Both the position numbers and the translations under genes were made by a program. A stretch of DNA of 64,000 bases from an uncultured Clostridia bacterium. GTDB lineage: Bacteria; Bacillota; Clostridia; TANB77; CAG-508. The first letter of the stretch is position 1. Each line of letters opens with the position of its first letter. The DNA lies in contig CALXXZ010000003.1 in assembly GCA_944392805.1 (NCBI GenBank), positions 124,001 through 188,000 of the forward strand, in the 5' to 3' direction. Under the pieces are notes generated by a model. It was given only the letters and a program-made list of their open reading frames with translations, had not been told where the DNA came from and ran no database searches. Shown one piece after another: positions 1 through 8,952 of the stretch.

Positions 1-1423
1 CAGTACAATTTAATTGTTCTAATACTTCATCTGTAACAGCTATCATATAAATATAGCTATTAAATCCTGATGATTGTGCAAAATCTTCTCCTCTTACTTC
101 TTTTATTTTAAATTGTTTATTATTTATTGTTAAAGTATTATTTTCTTCAATATATTTTTCGAAATTTTTTTGTACTGTACTTATACATTGTACTATAATT
201 TCATCATCTTGTAAAGTTACATTTTCGTAACCTAAAATTTCTCTTAATTTATTATAATCAGAAAGCTTCATAACATCGTCTTCTGAGTACCATTTTCCGC
301 CCTCAAACGCACTACCTGTTAAGCCTGCTATAATTCCTGTTTCTGGAACATAATATGTTCTATATTCATACATTTCTTTAACTTTTGCATTTTTCTCAAT
401 ATATTCTTTATATCTTGAGAAATCCCCATCAAGACTACTAATCATTATTTCATAAGTATATCCCATGTCAATTTCATTATTTAACATTCCATTCATTAAC
501 ATTGCGACATCACAACCTATTATAACAATTGTAAATATTACTGCTAATGTTCCCATTGTGACACTCATTGTATTGATTTTTGATGTTAAATTTCTAAATA
601 TAAACATATTATTTTTCTGATATTTTCTATTTTTATTTTCTAAATATCTTTTTATTATAAAACTTGAAATGCTTATATAAAATAAATATATTCCTATTAT
701 TAATGTTATTATAGCAATTAAAACTAAATTACCTGAAATTGTATTTCCATCTCTAAATGTATGTTTTGTCAATGCTAGTGCTATTATAAAAAGTATTATA
801 GAAATACAAAAGATTATTACATTTCCTTTACTCTTTTTTACTAATTGATTTTCATTTTGTTTTTCTGCATATAATAAGTCATGTATTTTTGTTTTTCTAA
901 TCTTTCTTCTGTTATTTATTAATGCAACTAAAAATATTGCTCCAAAATATACTACTGTTAATCCAACTGCATTTAAATTAAAATCTATCTGTATTTTATA
1001 TGGTTGATTAAATATATTCATTATTACTGATGTTAATAATTGATACAGTAATGTTCCTACTGCAATTCCTACTAGTAGTGCTGTAATTCCTATGAATACA
1101 TTTTCTAATATAAATATATTTGAAATATCTTTTTTCTCAATTCCTAATATTTGATATGTTCCAAATTCTTTACTTCTTTTTTCTAACATAAATTTCATTG
1201 TGTAATTTACAAGCCATGCTATTACTAGTACTACTATAACACTTACAACAACTATACTTGTATTAAAATATTTCATCATTTCTGATAATTCTTGTATGTC
1301 TTTTGAAAAAGCTATTGAATTGAAACTAAATATTAAGGCTACTGATATTACTATTGTTATAAAATATATTATATAATCTTTTGCCTGTCTTTTTGCATTT
1401 CTTAAAGATAATTTACCTAACAT
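1..1423 (-). CDS. BceB/YxdM-type ABC transporter permease, C-terminus cut by window edge
   Basis: Membrane permease of the FtsX/BceB family, which in Firmicutes senses and removes cell-wall-targeting peptide antibiotics. I translated it from the minus strand. It opens MLGKLSLRNAKRQAKDY, matching the layout of the paralogue at 38155-40251 (MLFKLSVKNMKKSFKDY). It has hydrophobic segments near residues 17-37, 55-78, 105-127, 145-167, 205-250 and about 280-300, then the large extracytoplasmic region that binds peptide in this family. About 474 codons are present; the rest of that domain and the last membrane helices are missing. I chose ATG at 1423 over ATG at 1432 because the G-rich ribosome site (1434-1440) is correctly spaced only for 1423. 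The start overlaps the end of the ATPase gene, so the two are translationally coupled. Confidence 0.9.
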   Translation of the reverse strand, partial: MLGKLSLRNAKRQAKDYIIYFITIVISVALIFSFNSIAFSKDIQELSEMMKYFNTSIVVVSVIVVLVIAWLVNYTMKFMLEKRSKEFGTYQILGIEKKDISNIFILENVFIGITALLVGIAVGTLLYQLLTSVIMNIFNQPYKIQIDFNLNAVGLTVVYFGAIFLVALINNRRKIRKTKIHDLLYAEKQNENQLVKKSKGNVIIFCISIILFIIALALTKHTFRDGNTISGNLVLIAIITLIIGIYLFYISISSFIIKRYLENKNRKYQKNNMFIFRNLTSKINTMSVTMGTLAVIFTIVIIGCDVAMLMNGMLNNEIDMGYTYEIMISSLDGDFSRYKEYIEKNAKVKEMYEYRTYYVPETGIIAGLTGSAFEGGKWYSEDDVMKLSDYNKLREILGYENVTLQDDEIIVQCISTVQKNFEKYIEENNTLTINNKQFKIKEVRGEDFAQSSGFNSYIYMIAVTDEVLEQLNCT

Positions 1424-2180
1424 CTCTAACATCACCCCCAAGAAGTGCTAAAACATCTAGTATTTCATTATAAAATTGTTTTCTTGTTTTTTCTCCTTTG
1501 ACAGCTTCATTAAAGATTTTTCCATCTTTTATAAAAATAATTCTATCACAATAACTAGCTGAAAATGTATCATGTGTTACCATTAAAATAGTTGCCCCCA
1601 TCTGTTTGTTCATTTCTTCCATTAAATTTAATAAATCATTTGCTGATTTGGAATCTAATGCACCTGTTGGCTCATCTGCAAGTATTATACTTGGTTCACT
1701 TACTATTGCTCTTGCACATGCACATCTCTGTTTTTGACCTCCTGATACTTGATATGGATATTTTTTTAATATTTCTTTTATTCCTAATTTTTCTGATATT
1801 TGCTCTACTTTTTTGTCTATTTCGTTAGCATTTTTTTGATTTATTGTTAATGTTAATGCTATATTTTCTTCAATTGTTAATGTGTCTAACAAGTTGAAAT
1901 CTTGGAATATAAATCCTAATTTTTCTCTTCTAAATTTTGCTATGTCTTTTTCTTTTATTTCAGTGATATCTTCATTTTCTAAGTATATATGACCTGCACT
2001 TACATTATCTATTGTAGATATACAATTTAATAATGTTGTTTTACCACTTCCACTTGCTCCCATTATTCCTATGAATTCACCTTTTTCTACTGTAAAACTT
2101 ATATCATCAATTGCTTTTGTTATATTATCTTTATTTCCATAATATTTTTGGATGTTCTCCACTTTTAATATTTCTTTCAA
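1413..2180 (-). CDS. BceA/YxdL-type ABC transporter ATP-binding protein
   Basis: ATPase partner of the permease that follows it. Counting from the start chosen here, Walker A GASGSGKTT is at about 41-49, the Q-loop at IFQDFNLL (91-98), the signature VSGGQKQR at 145-152, Walker B ILADEPT at 166-172 and the switch His at 203: a complete, active-looking ATPase. The longest reading frame starts at a GTG (2189) that overlaps the AGGAG ribosome site (2189-2193). A TTG at 2180 lies 8 bases after that site and gives 255 residues, exactly the length and alignment of the paralogue at 40241-41008. TTG is therefore the preferred start. The upstream histidine kinase and response regulator probably control this gene, but a repeat array (2286-2370) separates them. 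Confidence 0.92.
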   Translation of the reverse strand: MKEILKVENIQKYYGNKDNITKAIDDISFTVEKGEFIGIMGASGSGKTTLLNCISTIDNVSAGHIYLENEDITEIKEKDIAKFRREKLGFIFQDFNLLDTLTIEENIALTLTINQKNANEIDKKVEQISEKLGIKEILKKYPYQVSGGQKQRCACARAIVSEPSIILADEPTGALDSKSANDLLNLMEEMNKQMGATILMVTHDTFSASYCDRIIFIKDGKIFNEAVKGEKTRKQFYNEILDVLALLGGDVRDVR

Positions 2181-2285
2181 ATTTACCACTCCTTTTTGTT
2201 TTTGATAAATTTATTATACTCTCCTATTTGTTGTTTTTGTATCAAGTTTTCTTACATTTATCTTACAATTTAGTAAGGAAAATTT

Positions 2286-2370
2286 GGGGTCTGTCCCTTT
2301 TTTTCCTTTTGGGTAATTTGGGGACAGTCCCCTTTTTTCCCTTTTGGCAATTTGGGGACTGTCCCCAAAT
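2286..2370. repeat. Three-unit GGGGAC-N-GTCCCC palindrome array, 34-bp period
   Basis: Three copies start at 2286 (degenerate, GGGGTCTGTCCC), 2320 (GGGGACAGTCCCC) and 2354 (GGGGACTGTCCCC), exactly 34 bp apart. The linkers are alike (T-run, TTTTGG, AATTT). Each copy is a short palindrome. On the plus strand the middle palindrome is followed by a run of T, so it could act as a terminator against antisense transcription. The array sits between the histidine kinase and the ATPase gene of one functional module. The same array occurs at 25409-25493. Confidence 0.85.
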
Positions 2371-2383
2371 TACCCTAATTGCC

Positions 2384-3373
2384 CTAAAATATTATTGTAA
2401 CTGTGGTAAATTCATTTATTTTAGAATTGATTTCAATTTCAACTCCTATTTTTTGACATAGATTTTTACATAAGTAAAGACCTATTCCTGTAGATTTTTT
2501 ACCTGTTATTCTTCCATTAGTTCCAGTAAATCCTTTATTAAAAACTCTCTTTATTTCACTTTGTTTAATTCCAATCCCATTATCCTCTATATATAAATAA
2601 GTCTTATTCTTGTCTTTTTGAGAATAAATTTTTATTTGTGCATTTTCTTCTTTTTTGTATTTTATAGCATTTATTACTATTTGATTTATTATAAACTCTA
2701 ACCACTTCTCATCACTATAGACAGAGCCTAAGTTATCATCAATATCTAATTTTATATTTTCTTGAATTAATAGATTTTTATTTTTACTTATTACATTATT
2801 TACAATTGATTGTAAATCTGTTTCTTTTATGAGATAATCATTTGCAACTTGTTCTTGTCTTGCATAAAATAAAGCTTGTTCTACATAGTTGTTTATTTCT
2901 TGTAAATATGTATTTGCTTTTCTTGTTAAATCTGATTTATTATTTTCATATAGTAACATACTTGATGTTATTGGTATTTTTATCTCATGTACCCAACTTT
3001 CTATATATTCCTTATATTCTTTTTGACTTCTTTCTAATTTGGCTACTTCTTCTATCATTGATTTATTTGATTTTTTTAGTAATTTATAAAATTCAGCATA
3101 ATCTATTTTATAAGGTTTTTCCATTACTTCTGCTAGTAAATATTTTTTATCAAGTCCTTCAATTATTTTTTCTAGTTTCTTAAAATATTTTTTCTTTTGA
3201 TAAAAATCTTGGAACAAAATAGCTAATAATAGTAATGTTGTTATAAATATTATTAAAAATATTTCTTCTATTCCATTTCCTAGTGCTCTTAAATATGTAA
3301 ATAATAATATGGTATATATAACATATATTAAAATGTAATTTATTTTTTGTAATATATATTTGTGAAATTCCAT
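2384..3373 (-). CDS. BceS-like intramembrane-sensing histidine kinase
   Basis: Sensor kinase of the small intramembrane-sensing class. Two helices (about 12-30 and 36-56) are joined by only a few residues, so there is no room for an extracellular sensor; BceS-type kinases of this design read the state of their ABC transporter. The phosphoacceptor is His129 in WVHEIKIP. The N-box is near 230-240 (NQIVINAIKYK), with DNGIGIK at 264-270 and TGIGLY at 295-300. At 329 residues it is normal for the family. It follows the response regulator by 15 bases, as an operon. The start ATG has a plausible upstream purine-rich site. The target is probably the adjacent ATPase/permease pair, by analogy. Confidence 0.92.
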   Translation of the reverse strand: MEFHKYILQKINYILIYVIYTILLFTYLRALGNGIEEIFLIIFITTLLLLAILFQDFYQKKKYFKKLEKIIEGLDKKYLLAEVMEKPYKIDYAEFYKLLKKSNKSMIEEVAKLERSQKEYKEYIESWVHEIKIPITSSMLLYENNKSDLTRKANTYLQEINNYVEQALFYARQEQVANDYLIKETDLQSIVNNVISKNKNLLIQENIKLDIDDNLGSVYSDEKWLEFIINQIVINAIKYKKEENAQIKIYSQKDKNKTYLYIEDNGIGIKQSEIKRVFNKGFTGTNGRITGKKSTGIGLYLCKNLCQKIGVEIEINSKINEFTTVTIIF

Positions 3374-3388
3374 TATTTTTCCTTCCTA

Positions 3389-4060
3389 TTAAATCTTATA
3401 TCCTTGACCTCTTTTGGTTTCAATTAAGTTTTCTATTCCTATTTCTGCTAGTTTTTCTCTTATTCTTGTAATGTTTACACTTAATGTATTATCATCTATA
3501 TACATTTGGTTATCCCACATATATTCTACAATATCTAGTCTTTGAACAATTTTTCCTGCATTTTGAAACAAGTAGTATAATATTTTAAATTCATTTCTTG
3601 TAAGTTCTATTTCTTTATCTTGATATTTTACTAAACCTGATAATATTTCTAGTTTGATTCCTTTATATTCTATTTCGTTTTGTTCTTTTTGCTCTGGATA
3701 TGCTCTTTTTAATATTTTACTTATTCGTGTAAGTAATACTGGTATATTGTATGGTTTTTCTATATAATCATCTCCGCCTACTGTTAATCCATTTAATTCA
3801 TCTAATGCACTGTTTTTACTTGTTACAAATATTATTGGCGTTTCTATTTCTGCTCTTATTTTTGTACATATTTCATATCCATTTTTTCCTGGCAAGTTTA
3901 CATCTAATAATATCAAATGTGGTTTGATTTCTATTACTTGATTTGCTACATTTTCAAATTTAGTTATTTTTTCTACTTCATATCCTGCATTTTTTAATAG
4001 TATTTCTAATTCTTCTCTTATTTCTTGTTCATCTTCTATTATTAATATTTTGTATTTCAT
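3389..4060 (-). CDS. OmpR/BceR-family response regulator
   Basis: Two-domain transcription factor of 223 residues. The receiver domain (1-115) has the acidic pair at Glu9-Asp10, the phosphorylated Asp53 (LLDVNLP) and the conserved Lys102 (EKPY). The C-terminal winged helix (about 128-223) ends in RGQGYKI, typical of OmpR regulators. It is the first gene of the module, followed by its kinase and then the ABC pair. In BceR-type systems the regulator activates the transporter promoter; that role is inferred here from gene order. Confidence 0.93.
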   Translation of the reverse strand: MKYKILIIEDEQEIREELEILLKNAGYEVEKITKFENVANQVIEIKPHLILLDVNLPGKNGYEICTKIRAEIETPIIFVTSKNSALDELNGLTVGGDDYIEKPYNIPVLLTRISKILKRAYPEQKEQNEIEYKGIKLEILSGLVKYQDKEIELTRNEFKILYYLFQNAGKIVQRLDIVEYMWDNQMYIDDNTLSVNITRIREKLAEIGIENLIETKRGQGYKI

Positions 4061-4152
4061 TTTTCTTCCTCACTTTTCGTTTTTTATTATAACATATTTT
4101 TTACCAATTTTTTCGTTTTTAATAATATCTTAATATTTTTCCCATAAATATA

Positions 4153-4175
4153 CCCAATAGAAATTTCCTATTGGG
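4153..4175 (-). terminator. Hairpin at the end of the DUF4143 gene
   Basis: CCCAATAG and CTATTGGG form an 8-bp stem around a 7-base loop, and the stem includes the TAG stop codon of the upstream gene. The following sequence (TATATTTAT on the minus strand) is a weak U-tract, so termination may be partial. Confidence 0.5.
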
Positions 4176-5472
4176 CTAGTTTTTCTATATTTCCTATTAA
4201 ATATAATGGTATATTTATTAGCCATTCTTCCTTTTTAAAGTTTGACATTGAAGTTCTTACATTTATTTTTGTATTATATTTTTGTACAAAGCTTTTTAAA
4301 CTCTTAGATTGTAAATTTTCACTTGATTTTACTTCAATTGGAATATTATTTCTTCCAATTTGTATAATATAGTCAACTTCTGATGTTCCTTTTTCTGAAG
4401 ACCAATAAAATACTGGTGAATCTACATTTGTTTTTAATTCTGTTAAAACATATTGTTCTGTTAATGCTCCTTTAAATTCTACAAATATGTCATTTCCTTC
4501 TATTATTGTTTTTGCATCTAGTTTTGCCATAGCACATAATAATCCTACATCTAATAAATATAATTTGAATGCATTGAAATCTTGATATGCTGATAATGGT
4601 ATTTTACAGTCATTTACTCTATTTACTTGATAAATTAATCCACAGTCTATAAGCCATGATAAAGCCAATTCATATTCTCTCGCTCTTGCCCCTTCTTTTA
4701 CTAGGCCATATATAAATTTTTTATTTTCTTTTGCTAATTGTGTAGGAATATTATTCCAAAGTTGTCTTATTCTTGGCACTACATTATTTGGTGCATGCTT
4801 AGAGAAATCCTGTTCATATGCTTGTAATAGTAATTCTTGTTTTTTTCTAACTTCTTTAAAATCTTTATTTTTTATATATGTTTCTACTACTTCTGGCATT
4901 CCTCCTATATACATATATTGTTTCAAATATATTTTTAATTTATCTGAAAACACTGTTATTAAATCTATATCATTTTTATTAATTAAATCTATTAAATCAT
5001 CTTCTCCTAAAGCTTTTAGAAATTCTTTAAAATTAAGAGGATATAAATCAAGAAAATCTACTTTTCCTACTGGAAAAGATGTTCCTTGATGCATTGCAAC
5101 TCCTAATAAAGAACCTGCAGTTACTATATGATATTGATTTGCATTTTCATAAAAATATTTTAATGATGTTACTGCTTTAGGACATTCTTGGATTTCATCA
5201 AAAATTATCAGTGTATTTTCTGCTTCTATATTTACTCCTGATTCTATTTTTAATCCTTGTATTATTCTTTCTATATCAAAATCTCCTGAAAATAATTGTT
5301 CCATTCTACTATTATCATCAAAATTTATATATGCACATTTTTCATAATTTTTTTCTCCAAATTCTTTCATTAACCATGTTTTTCCTACTTGTCTGGCTCC
5401 TCTTATTATTAGAGGTTTTCTATCAACTGAATTTTTCCATTGTTTTAATTCTTCTATTTTATATCTATACAT
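4168..5472 (-). CDS. AAA ATPase with C-terminal DUF4143
   Basis: Member of the large prokaryotic ATPase family with an N-terminal AAA domain and C-terminal DUF4143, here 434 residues. Walker A is GARQVGKT at 25-32, and a Walker B-like LIIFDEIQE lies near residue 90. Near the C-terminus, EVDYIIQIG followed by IPIEVKSS resembles the D...ExK active site of restriction-type nucleases, as is common in this family. The biological role of these proteins is not established; some are thought to be defence or toxin-like. It appears to be a single gene, with terminators on both sides. Confidence 0.88.
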   Translation of the reverse strand: MYRYKIEELKQWKNSVDRKPLIIRGARQVGKTWLMKEFGEKNYEKCAYINFDDNSRMEQLFSGDFDIERIIQGLKIESGVNIEAENTLIIFDEIQECPKAVTSLKYFYENANQYHIVTAGSLLGVAMHQGTSFPVGKVDFLDLYPLNFKEFLKALGEDDLIDLINKNDIDLITVFSDKLKIYLKQYMYIGGMPEVVETYIKNKDFKEVRKKQELLLQAYEQDFSKHAPNNVVPRIRQLWNNIPTQLAKENKKFIYGLVKEGARAREYELALSWLIDCGLIYQVNRVNDCKIPLSAYQDFNAFKLYLLDVGLLCAMAKLDAKTIIEGNDIFVEFKGALTEQYVLTELKTNVDSPVFYWSSEKGTSEVDYIIQIGRNNIPIEVKSSENLQSKSLKSFVQKYNTKINVRTSMSNFKKEEWLINIPLYLIGNIEKLAQ

Positions 5473-5518
5473 TTATATCACCTCTTTTTTACTATATATT
5501 AATTATATAATAAAAAAA

Positions 5519-5542
5519 CACAAAAGTCAAACGACTTTTGTG
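5519..5542 (-). terminator. Rho-independent terminator of clpB
   Basis: A perfect 10-bp stem, CACAAAAGTC with GACTTTTGTG, and a 4-base loop. On the minus strand it is followed by TTTTTTTA. It lies downstream of clpB and ahead of the DUF4143 gene. Confidence 0.85.
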
Positions 5543-5606
5543 ATTATTTACACATTTTTCAAAGGACTTTTGTGTGAAACTTACACATTTTTCGAATGAC
5601 TTTTGT
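5533..5606. repeat. Short tandem repeat merging into the clpB terminator
   Basis: GACTTTTGT occurs at 5533, 5565 and 5598, a period of 32-33 bases. The two complete units share TTACACATTTTTC as well. The most distal unit forms the terminator hairpin, which suggests that the terminator arm was duplicated back towards the clpB stop codon. Confidence 0.6.
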
Positions 5607-5610
5607 CCCT

Positions 5611-8199
5611 TTATATTGTTAATTCATTATTTTTACAATCAACAACAACTGTTGTATTAGGTAAAATCTCTTGTGTTAAGATTTTTCTAGCAATTAATGT
5701 TTCAAGTTTCTTTTGAACAAATCTTTTTAAAGGTCTTGCACCATATACTTCATCATAACCATTGTCTATTAAATAATCTTTTGCTGATTGAGTTAATTCT
5801 AGTTTGATGTTTTTATCTACTAAACGTTTTTGTAAATCTTCAATTAATAAATCTAATATTTTTGAAATTTCATTTTTACGAAGCGGTTTATAAAATACTA
5901 TTTCATCTAATCTGTTTAAAAATTCTGGTCTAAAACTTTGTTTTAAAAGTGTTGAAACATTTTCTTTAGCTTCTTCTGAGATTTCTCCATCATCTTGTAT
6001 TCCTTCTAATATATAGTCTGAACCTAAATTTGATGTTAAAATTATTATTGTATTTTTAAAATCTACGGTTCTACCTTGTGAATCTGTTATACGTCCATCA
6101 TCAAGTACTTGAAGTAAAATATTGAATACATCAGGATGTGCTTTTTCAATTTCGTCAAATAATACTACTGAATATGGTTTTCTTCTAACAGCTTCTGTAA
6201 GTTGTCCTCCTTCTTCATATCCAACATATCCTGGAGGTGCACCAATTAATCTTGATACAGAGTATTTTTCCATATATTCTGACATATCTATTCTTATTAT
6301 ATTATGTTCGTCGTCAAATAGGCTTTCTGCAAGTGCTTTTGCAAGTTCTGTTTTTCCTACACCTGTTGGACCTAAGAACATAAATGAACCTATTGGTCTA
6401 CGTGGATCACTTATTCCTGCTCTTGAACGCATTATTGCTTCTGATACTTTTTCTACTGCTTCATCTTGACCAATTACTCTCTTATGAAGTATTTTATCTA
6501 GATTTAATATTTTTTCTCTTTCACCTTCCATAAGTTTTGCAACTGGAATTCCTGTCCATCTTGATATTATTTTTGTTATTTCTTCTTCTGTAACTTTATT
6601 TCTAAGTAATCCTTCTTCTTTACTTTTTTCTGCTTCCTGTTCTTCTATTTCTAATTGTTTTTGAAGTTCTGGTAATTTTCCATATTTCAATTCTGCTGCT
6701 TTATTTAATTCATAATTTCTTTCTGCTTGTTCTATTTGTGCATTTACTTGTTCAATTTCTTCACGTAATTTTTGAACTTTTCCTATTGCTTGTTTTTCAT
6801 TTTCCCATTTTGCTTTCATTCCATCAAATTTGCTTTTTAATTCAGCTTTTTCTTTTTGAATATCTGCTAATCTTTGTTTAGACATTTCGTCTTTTTCCTT
6901 TGATAGTGCTGTTTCTTCTATTTCTAATTGCATTATTTTTCTTGATACTTCATCTAATTCTGTTGGCATTGATTCCATTTCAGTTTTTATCATACTACAT
7001 GCTTCATCTATCAAATCTATTGCTTTATCTGGCAAAAATCTGTCTGATATATATCTGTGTGATAATGTAGCTGCAGTTATTAATGCATTGTCTGAAATTT
7101 TTACACCATGATATACTTCATATCTTTCTTTTAATCCTCTTAATATTGATATTGTGTCTTCTACTGATGGTTCATCTACCATTACAGGTTGGAAACGTCT
7201 TTCTAATGCTTGGTCTTTTTCTATATATTGTCTATATTCATTTAATGTTGTTGCTCCTATACAATGTAATTCTCCTCTTGCTAACATTGGTTTTAATAAG
7301 TTTCCTGCATCCATTGCTCCATCTGTTTTACCAGCTCCAACTATTGTATGAATTTCATCAATAAATAAGATAATCTTTCCTTCACTTTTCTTAACTTCTT
7401 GTAATACTGCTTTTAATCTTTCTTCAAATTCTCCTCTATATTTTGCTCCTGCAACTAATGAACCCATATCTAATGAAAAGATTGTACAGTCTTTTAGTCC
7501 TTCTGGTACATCTCCTCTTACTATTCTTAAGGCTAATCCTTCTGCTATTGCTGTCTTACCTACACCTGGTTCTCCTATTAAACATGGATTATTTTTTGTT
7601 TTTCTTGATAATATTCTTATTACATTTCTTATTTCTGTATCTCTTCCTATTACTGGGTCTAATTTTTGCTCTCTTGCTAAAGCTACTAAGTCTTGACCAT
7701 ATTTTTTAAGAGCATCATATGTGCTTTCTGGATTATCAGTTGTTACTCTTGTATTTCCTCTAACACTTGATAATGCTTTTAAAAATTCATTTTTAGTAAT
7801 GTTATGACGTCTTAATATTTCTTTTACATCTTTATTTGCATTGTCAAATATTGATAACATTATATGTTCTACTGAAACATATTCGTCTTTCATTTTTTTG
7901 GCAATTGTTTCTGCATTTGCAAGTACAATATCTACATCTTGTGATACATATATTCCGTCATTTTGTCTTGCTCCTCCTATCATTTTAGGTTTGTTCTGTA
8001 TGTTTTTTCTTACATCTTCTTCAAAATTTTCTTCTGAACCGATTTTCTTGATTAATTCTTTTATTAAGCTATTCTCTTGTTCTAATAATGCTAATATTAT
8101 ATGTTCTTGTTCTACTTGTGAATTTTGATTTTCTATTGCGATATTTTGTGCATTTTGTATTGCTTCTATTGATTTTTGTGTAAATTTTTGAATATTCAT
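5611..8199 (-). CDS. clpB: ClpB, ATP-dependent disaggregase chaperone
   Basis: Hsp100 ring ATPase that extracts proteins from aggregates together with DnaK. At 862 residues it is full length. It has the N-terminal Clp repeat domain (1-145), a first AAA module with Walker A GEPGVGKT at 209-216, a long middle coiled-coil domain (about 400-530, rich in Glu, Lys and Gln) that distinguishes ClpB from ClpA/C, a second AAA module with GPTGVGKT near residue 605, and the C-terminal D2-small domain. Start ATG at 8199 is preceded by AAAGGAGGG. It stands alone between its own CIRCE-controlled promoter and a strong terminator. HrcA repression in place of CtsR control is indicated by the operator at 8292-8318. 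Confidence 0.98.
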   Translation of the reverse strand: MNIQKFTQKSIEAIQNAQNIAIENQNSQVEQEHIILALLEQENSLIKELIKKIGSEENFEEDVRKNIQNKPKMIGGARQNDGIYVSQDVDIVLANAETIAKKMKDEYVSVEHIMLSIFDNANKDVKEILRRHNITKNEFLKALSSVRGNTRVTTDNPESTYDALKKYGQDLVALAREQKLDPVIGRDTEIRNVIRILSRKTKNNPCLIGEPGVGKTAIAEGLALRIVRGDVPEGLKDCTIFSLDMGSLVAGAKYRGEFEERLKAVLQEVKKSEGKIILFIDEIHTIVGAGKTDGAMDAGNLLKPMLARGELHCIGATTLNEYRQYIEKDQALERRFQPVMVDEPSVEDTISILRGLKERYEVYHGVKISDNALITAATLSHRYISDRFLPDKAIDLIDEACSMIKTEMESMPTELDEVSRKIMQLEIEETALSKEKDEMSKQRLADIQKEKAELKSKFDGMKAKWENEKQAIGKVQKLREEIEQVNAQIEQAERNYELNKAAELKYGKLPELQKQLEIEEQEAEKSKEEGLLRNKVTEEEITKIISRWTGIPVAKLMEGEREKILNLDKILHKRVIGQDEAVEKVSEAIMRSRAGISDPRRPIGSFMFLGPTGVGKTELAKALAESLFDDEHNIIRIDMSEYMEKYSVSRLIGAPPGYVGYEEGGQLTEAVRRKPYSVVLFDEIEKAHPDVFNILLQVLDDGRITDSQGRTVDFKNTIIILTSNLGSDYILEGIQDDGEISEEAKENVSTLLKQSFRPEFLNRLDEIVFYKPLRKNEISKILDLLIEDLQKRLVDKNIKLELTQSAKDYLIDNGYDEVYGARPLKRFVQKKLETLIARKILTQEILPNTTVVVDCKNNELTI

Positions 8200-8227
8200 A
8201 TTAATCCCTCCTTTATGAATATATTAA

Positions 8228-8254
8228 AAGCACAGTTCTGTCATAGAATGTGCC
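8228..8254 (-). other. Imperfect hairpin in the clpB 5' leader
   Basis: GCACA-G-TTCT and AGAA-TGTGC form an interrupted stem around a 5-base loop, inside the transcribed leader about 30 bases before the clpB ribosome site. On the minus strand it is followed by only four T residues. It could stabilise the message or respond to temperature, but nothing in the sequence decides this. Confidence 0.4.
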
Positions 8255-8275
8255 TCTTTTTTTCTTACATATAAT

Positions 8276-8304
8276 ATTATAATACTTAATTTTAGCAATG
8301 TCAA
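8276..8304 (-). promoter_or_regulatory. Sigma-A promoter of clpB
   Basis: Perfect consensus on the minus strand: TTGACA (8304-8299), a 17-base spacer and TATAAT (8281-8276). The -35 box lies within the CIRCE dyad, so HrcA binding would block polymerase directly. Confidence 0.92.
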
Positions 8305-8318
8305 TAGGAGAGTGCTAA
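8292..8318. promoter_or_regulatory. CIRCE operator (HrcA binding site)
   Basis: On the plus strand, TTAGCAATG, nine bases and GAGTGCTAA. The CIRCE consensus is TTAGCACTC-N9-GAGTGCTAA, so one half-site is perfect, the other differs at two of nine positions, and the spacer is exactly nine. It overlaps the -35 region of the clpB promoter. Confidence 0.92.
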
Positions 8319-8333
8319 TTTTTAAAATTTTTT

Positions 8334-8942
8334 CTATTTTATCAAAATTTCACAGTTAATATCCGCATTCAACAATTCTTTAAATTTTATTCCATCATCT
8401 TTATTTCCTACAATACACCCATAATGAGTTGGTATTGCTAATCTTGGTTTAATTGTATTTACTAATTCTGCTGATTCTTCATATGTCATTGTATATGTTC
8501 CACCAACTGGAACTAAAGCAATATCACATTTTACTTGTTTATTTTCTGGTGTTATATCAGTATCTCCTGCTATATAATATTTTTTATCTTCTAATTCTAA
8601 TATATAACCTACCCATTGATTTTCCTTTGGATGAAAATGTTTATTTATATTATATGCTGGTATAGTTTTAATTTTTATTCCTAATATTTCATATTCTTTA
8701 TTTGGTTCTACATATATTACTTCTTTTGCATTAATTCCAACCTTCATTGTTTTTGGAGCTACTATTACTGTATTTTCATTTATTACTTTTTTGATATCTT
8801 CTTCTGAATAGTGGTCATAATGGTCATGTGTTATTAATATTAAATTTGCATCATTTTGTTCTTTTTCAATTCTAAATGGGTCAATATATATTGTTTTCCC
8901 TTTGATTATTTTTATTGAACTATGACAATTTATTTCTATCAT
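8334..8942 (-). CDS. MBL-fold metallohydrolase (UlaG-like)
   Basis: A 202-residue metallo-beta-lactamase-fold hydrolase. The metal-binding signature is H39-D-H41-Y-D43-H44 (THDHYDH). Further expected ligands are the Asp of AGDTD (about 125) and the His of PTHYG (about 172). Compact proteins of this type are related to UlaG and the YtkL/YycJ-like hydrolases; the substrate cannot be read from sequence. The start is preceded by AGGAGG. It follows the pentapeptide-repeat gene by 10 bases, so the two are probably co-transcribed. Confidence 0.85.
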   Translation of the reverse strand: MIEINCHSSIKIIKGKTIYIDPFRIEKEQNDANLILITHDHYDHYSEEDIKKVINENTVIVAPKTMKVGINAKEVIYVEPNKEYEILGIKIKTIPAYNINKHFHPKENQWVGYILELEDKKYYIAGDTDITPENKQVKCDIALVPVGGTYTMTYEESAELVNTIKPRLAIPTHYGCIVGNKDDGIKFKELLNADINCEILIK

Positions 8943-8952
8943 AATATACCTC

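Noticed and set aside
2286..2370. CRISPR-like regular spacing of the 34-bp units
   Set aside because: The linkers are near-identical rather than unique spacers, there are only three units, and no cas genes are present.
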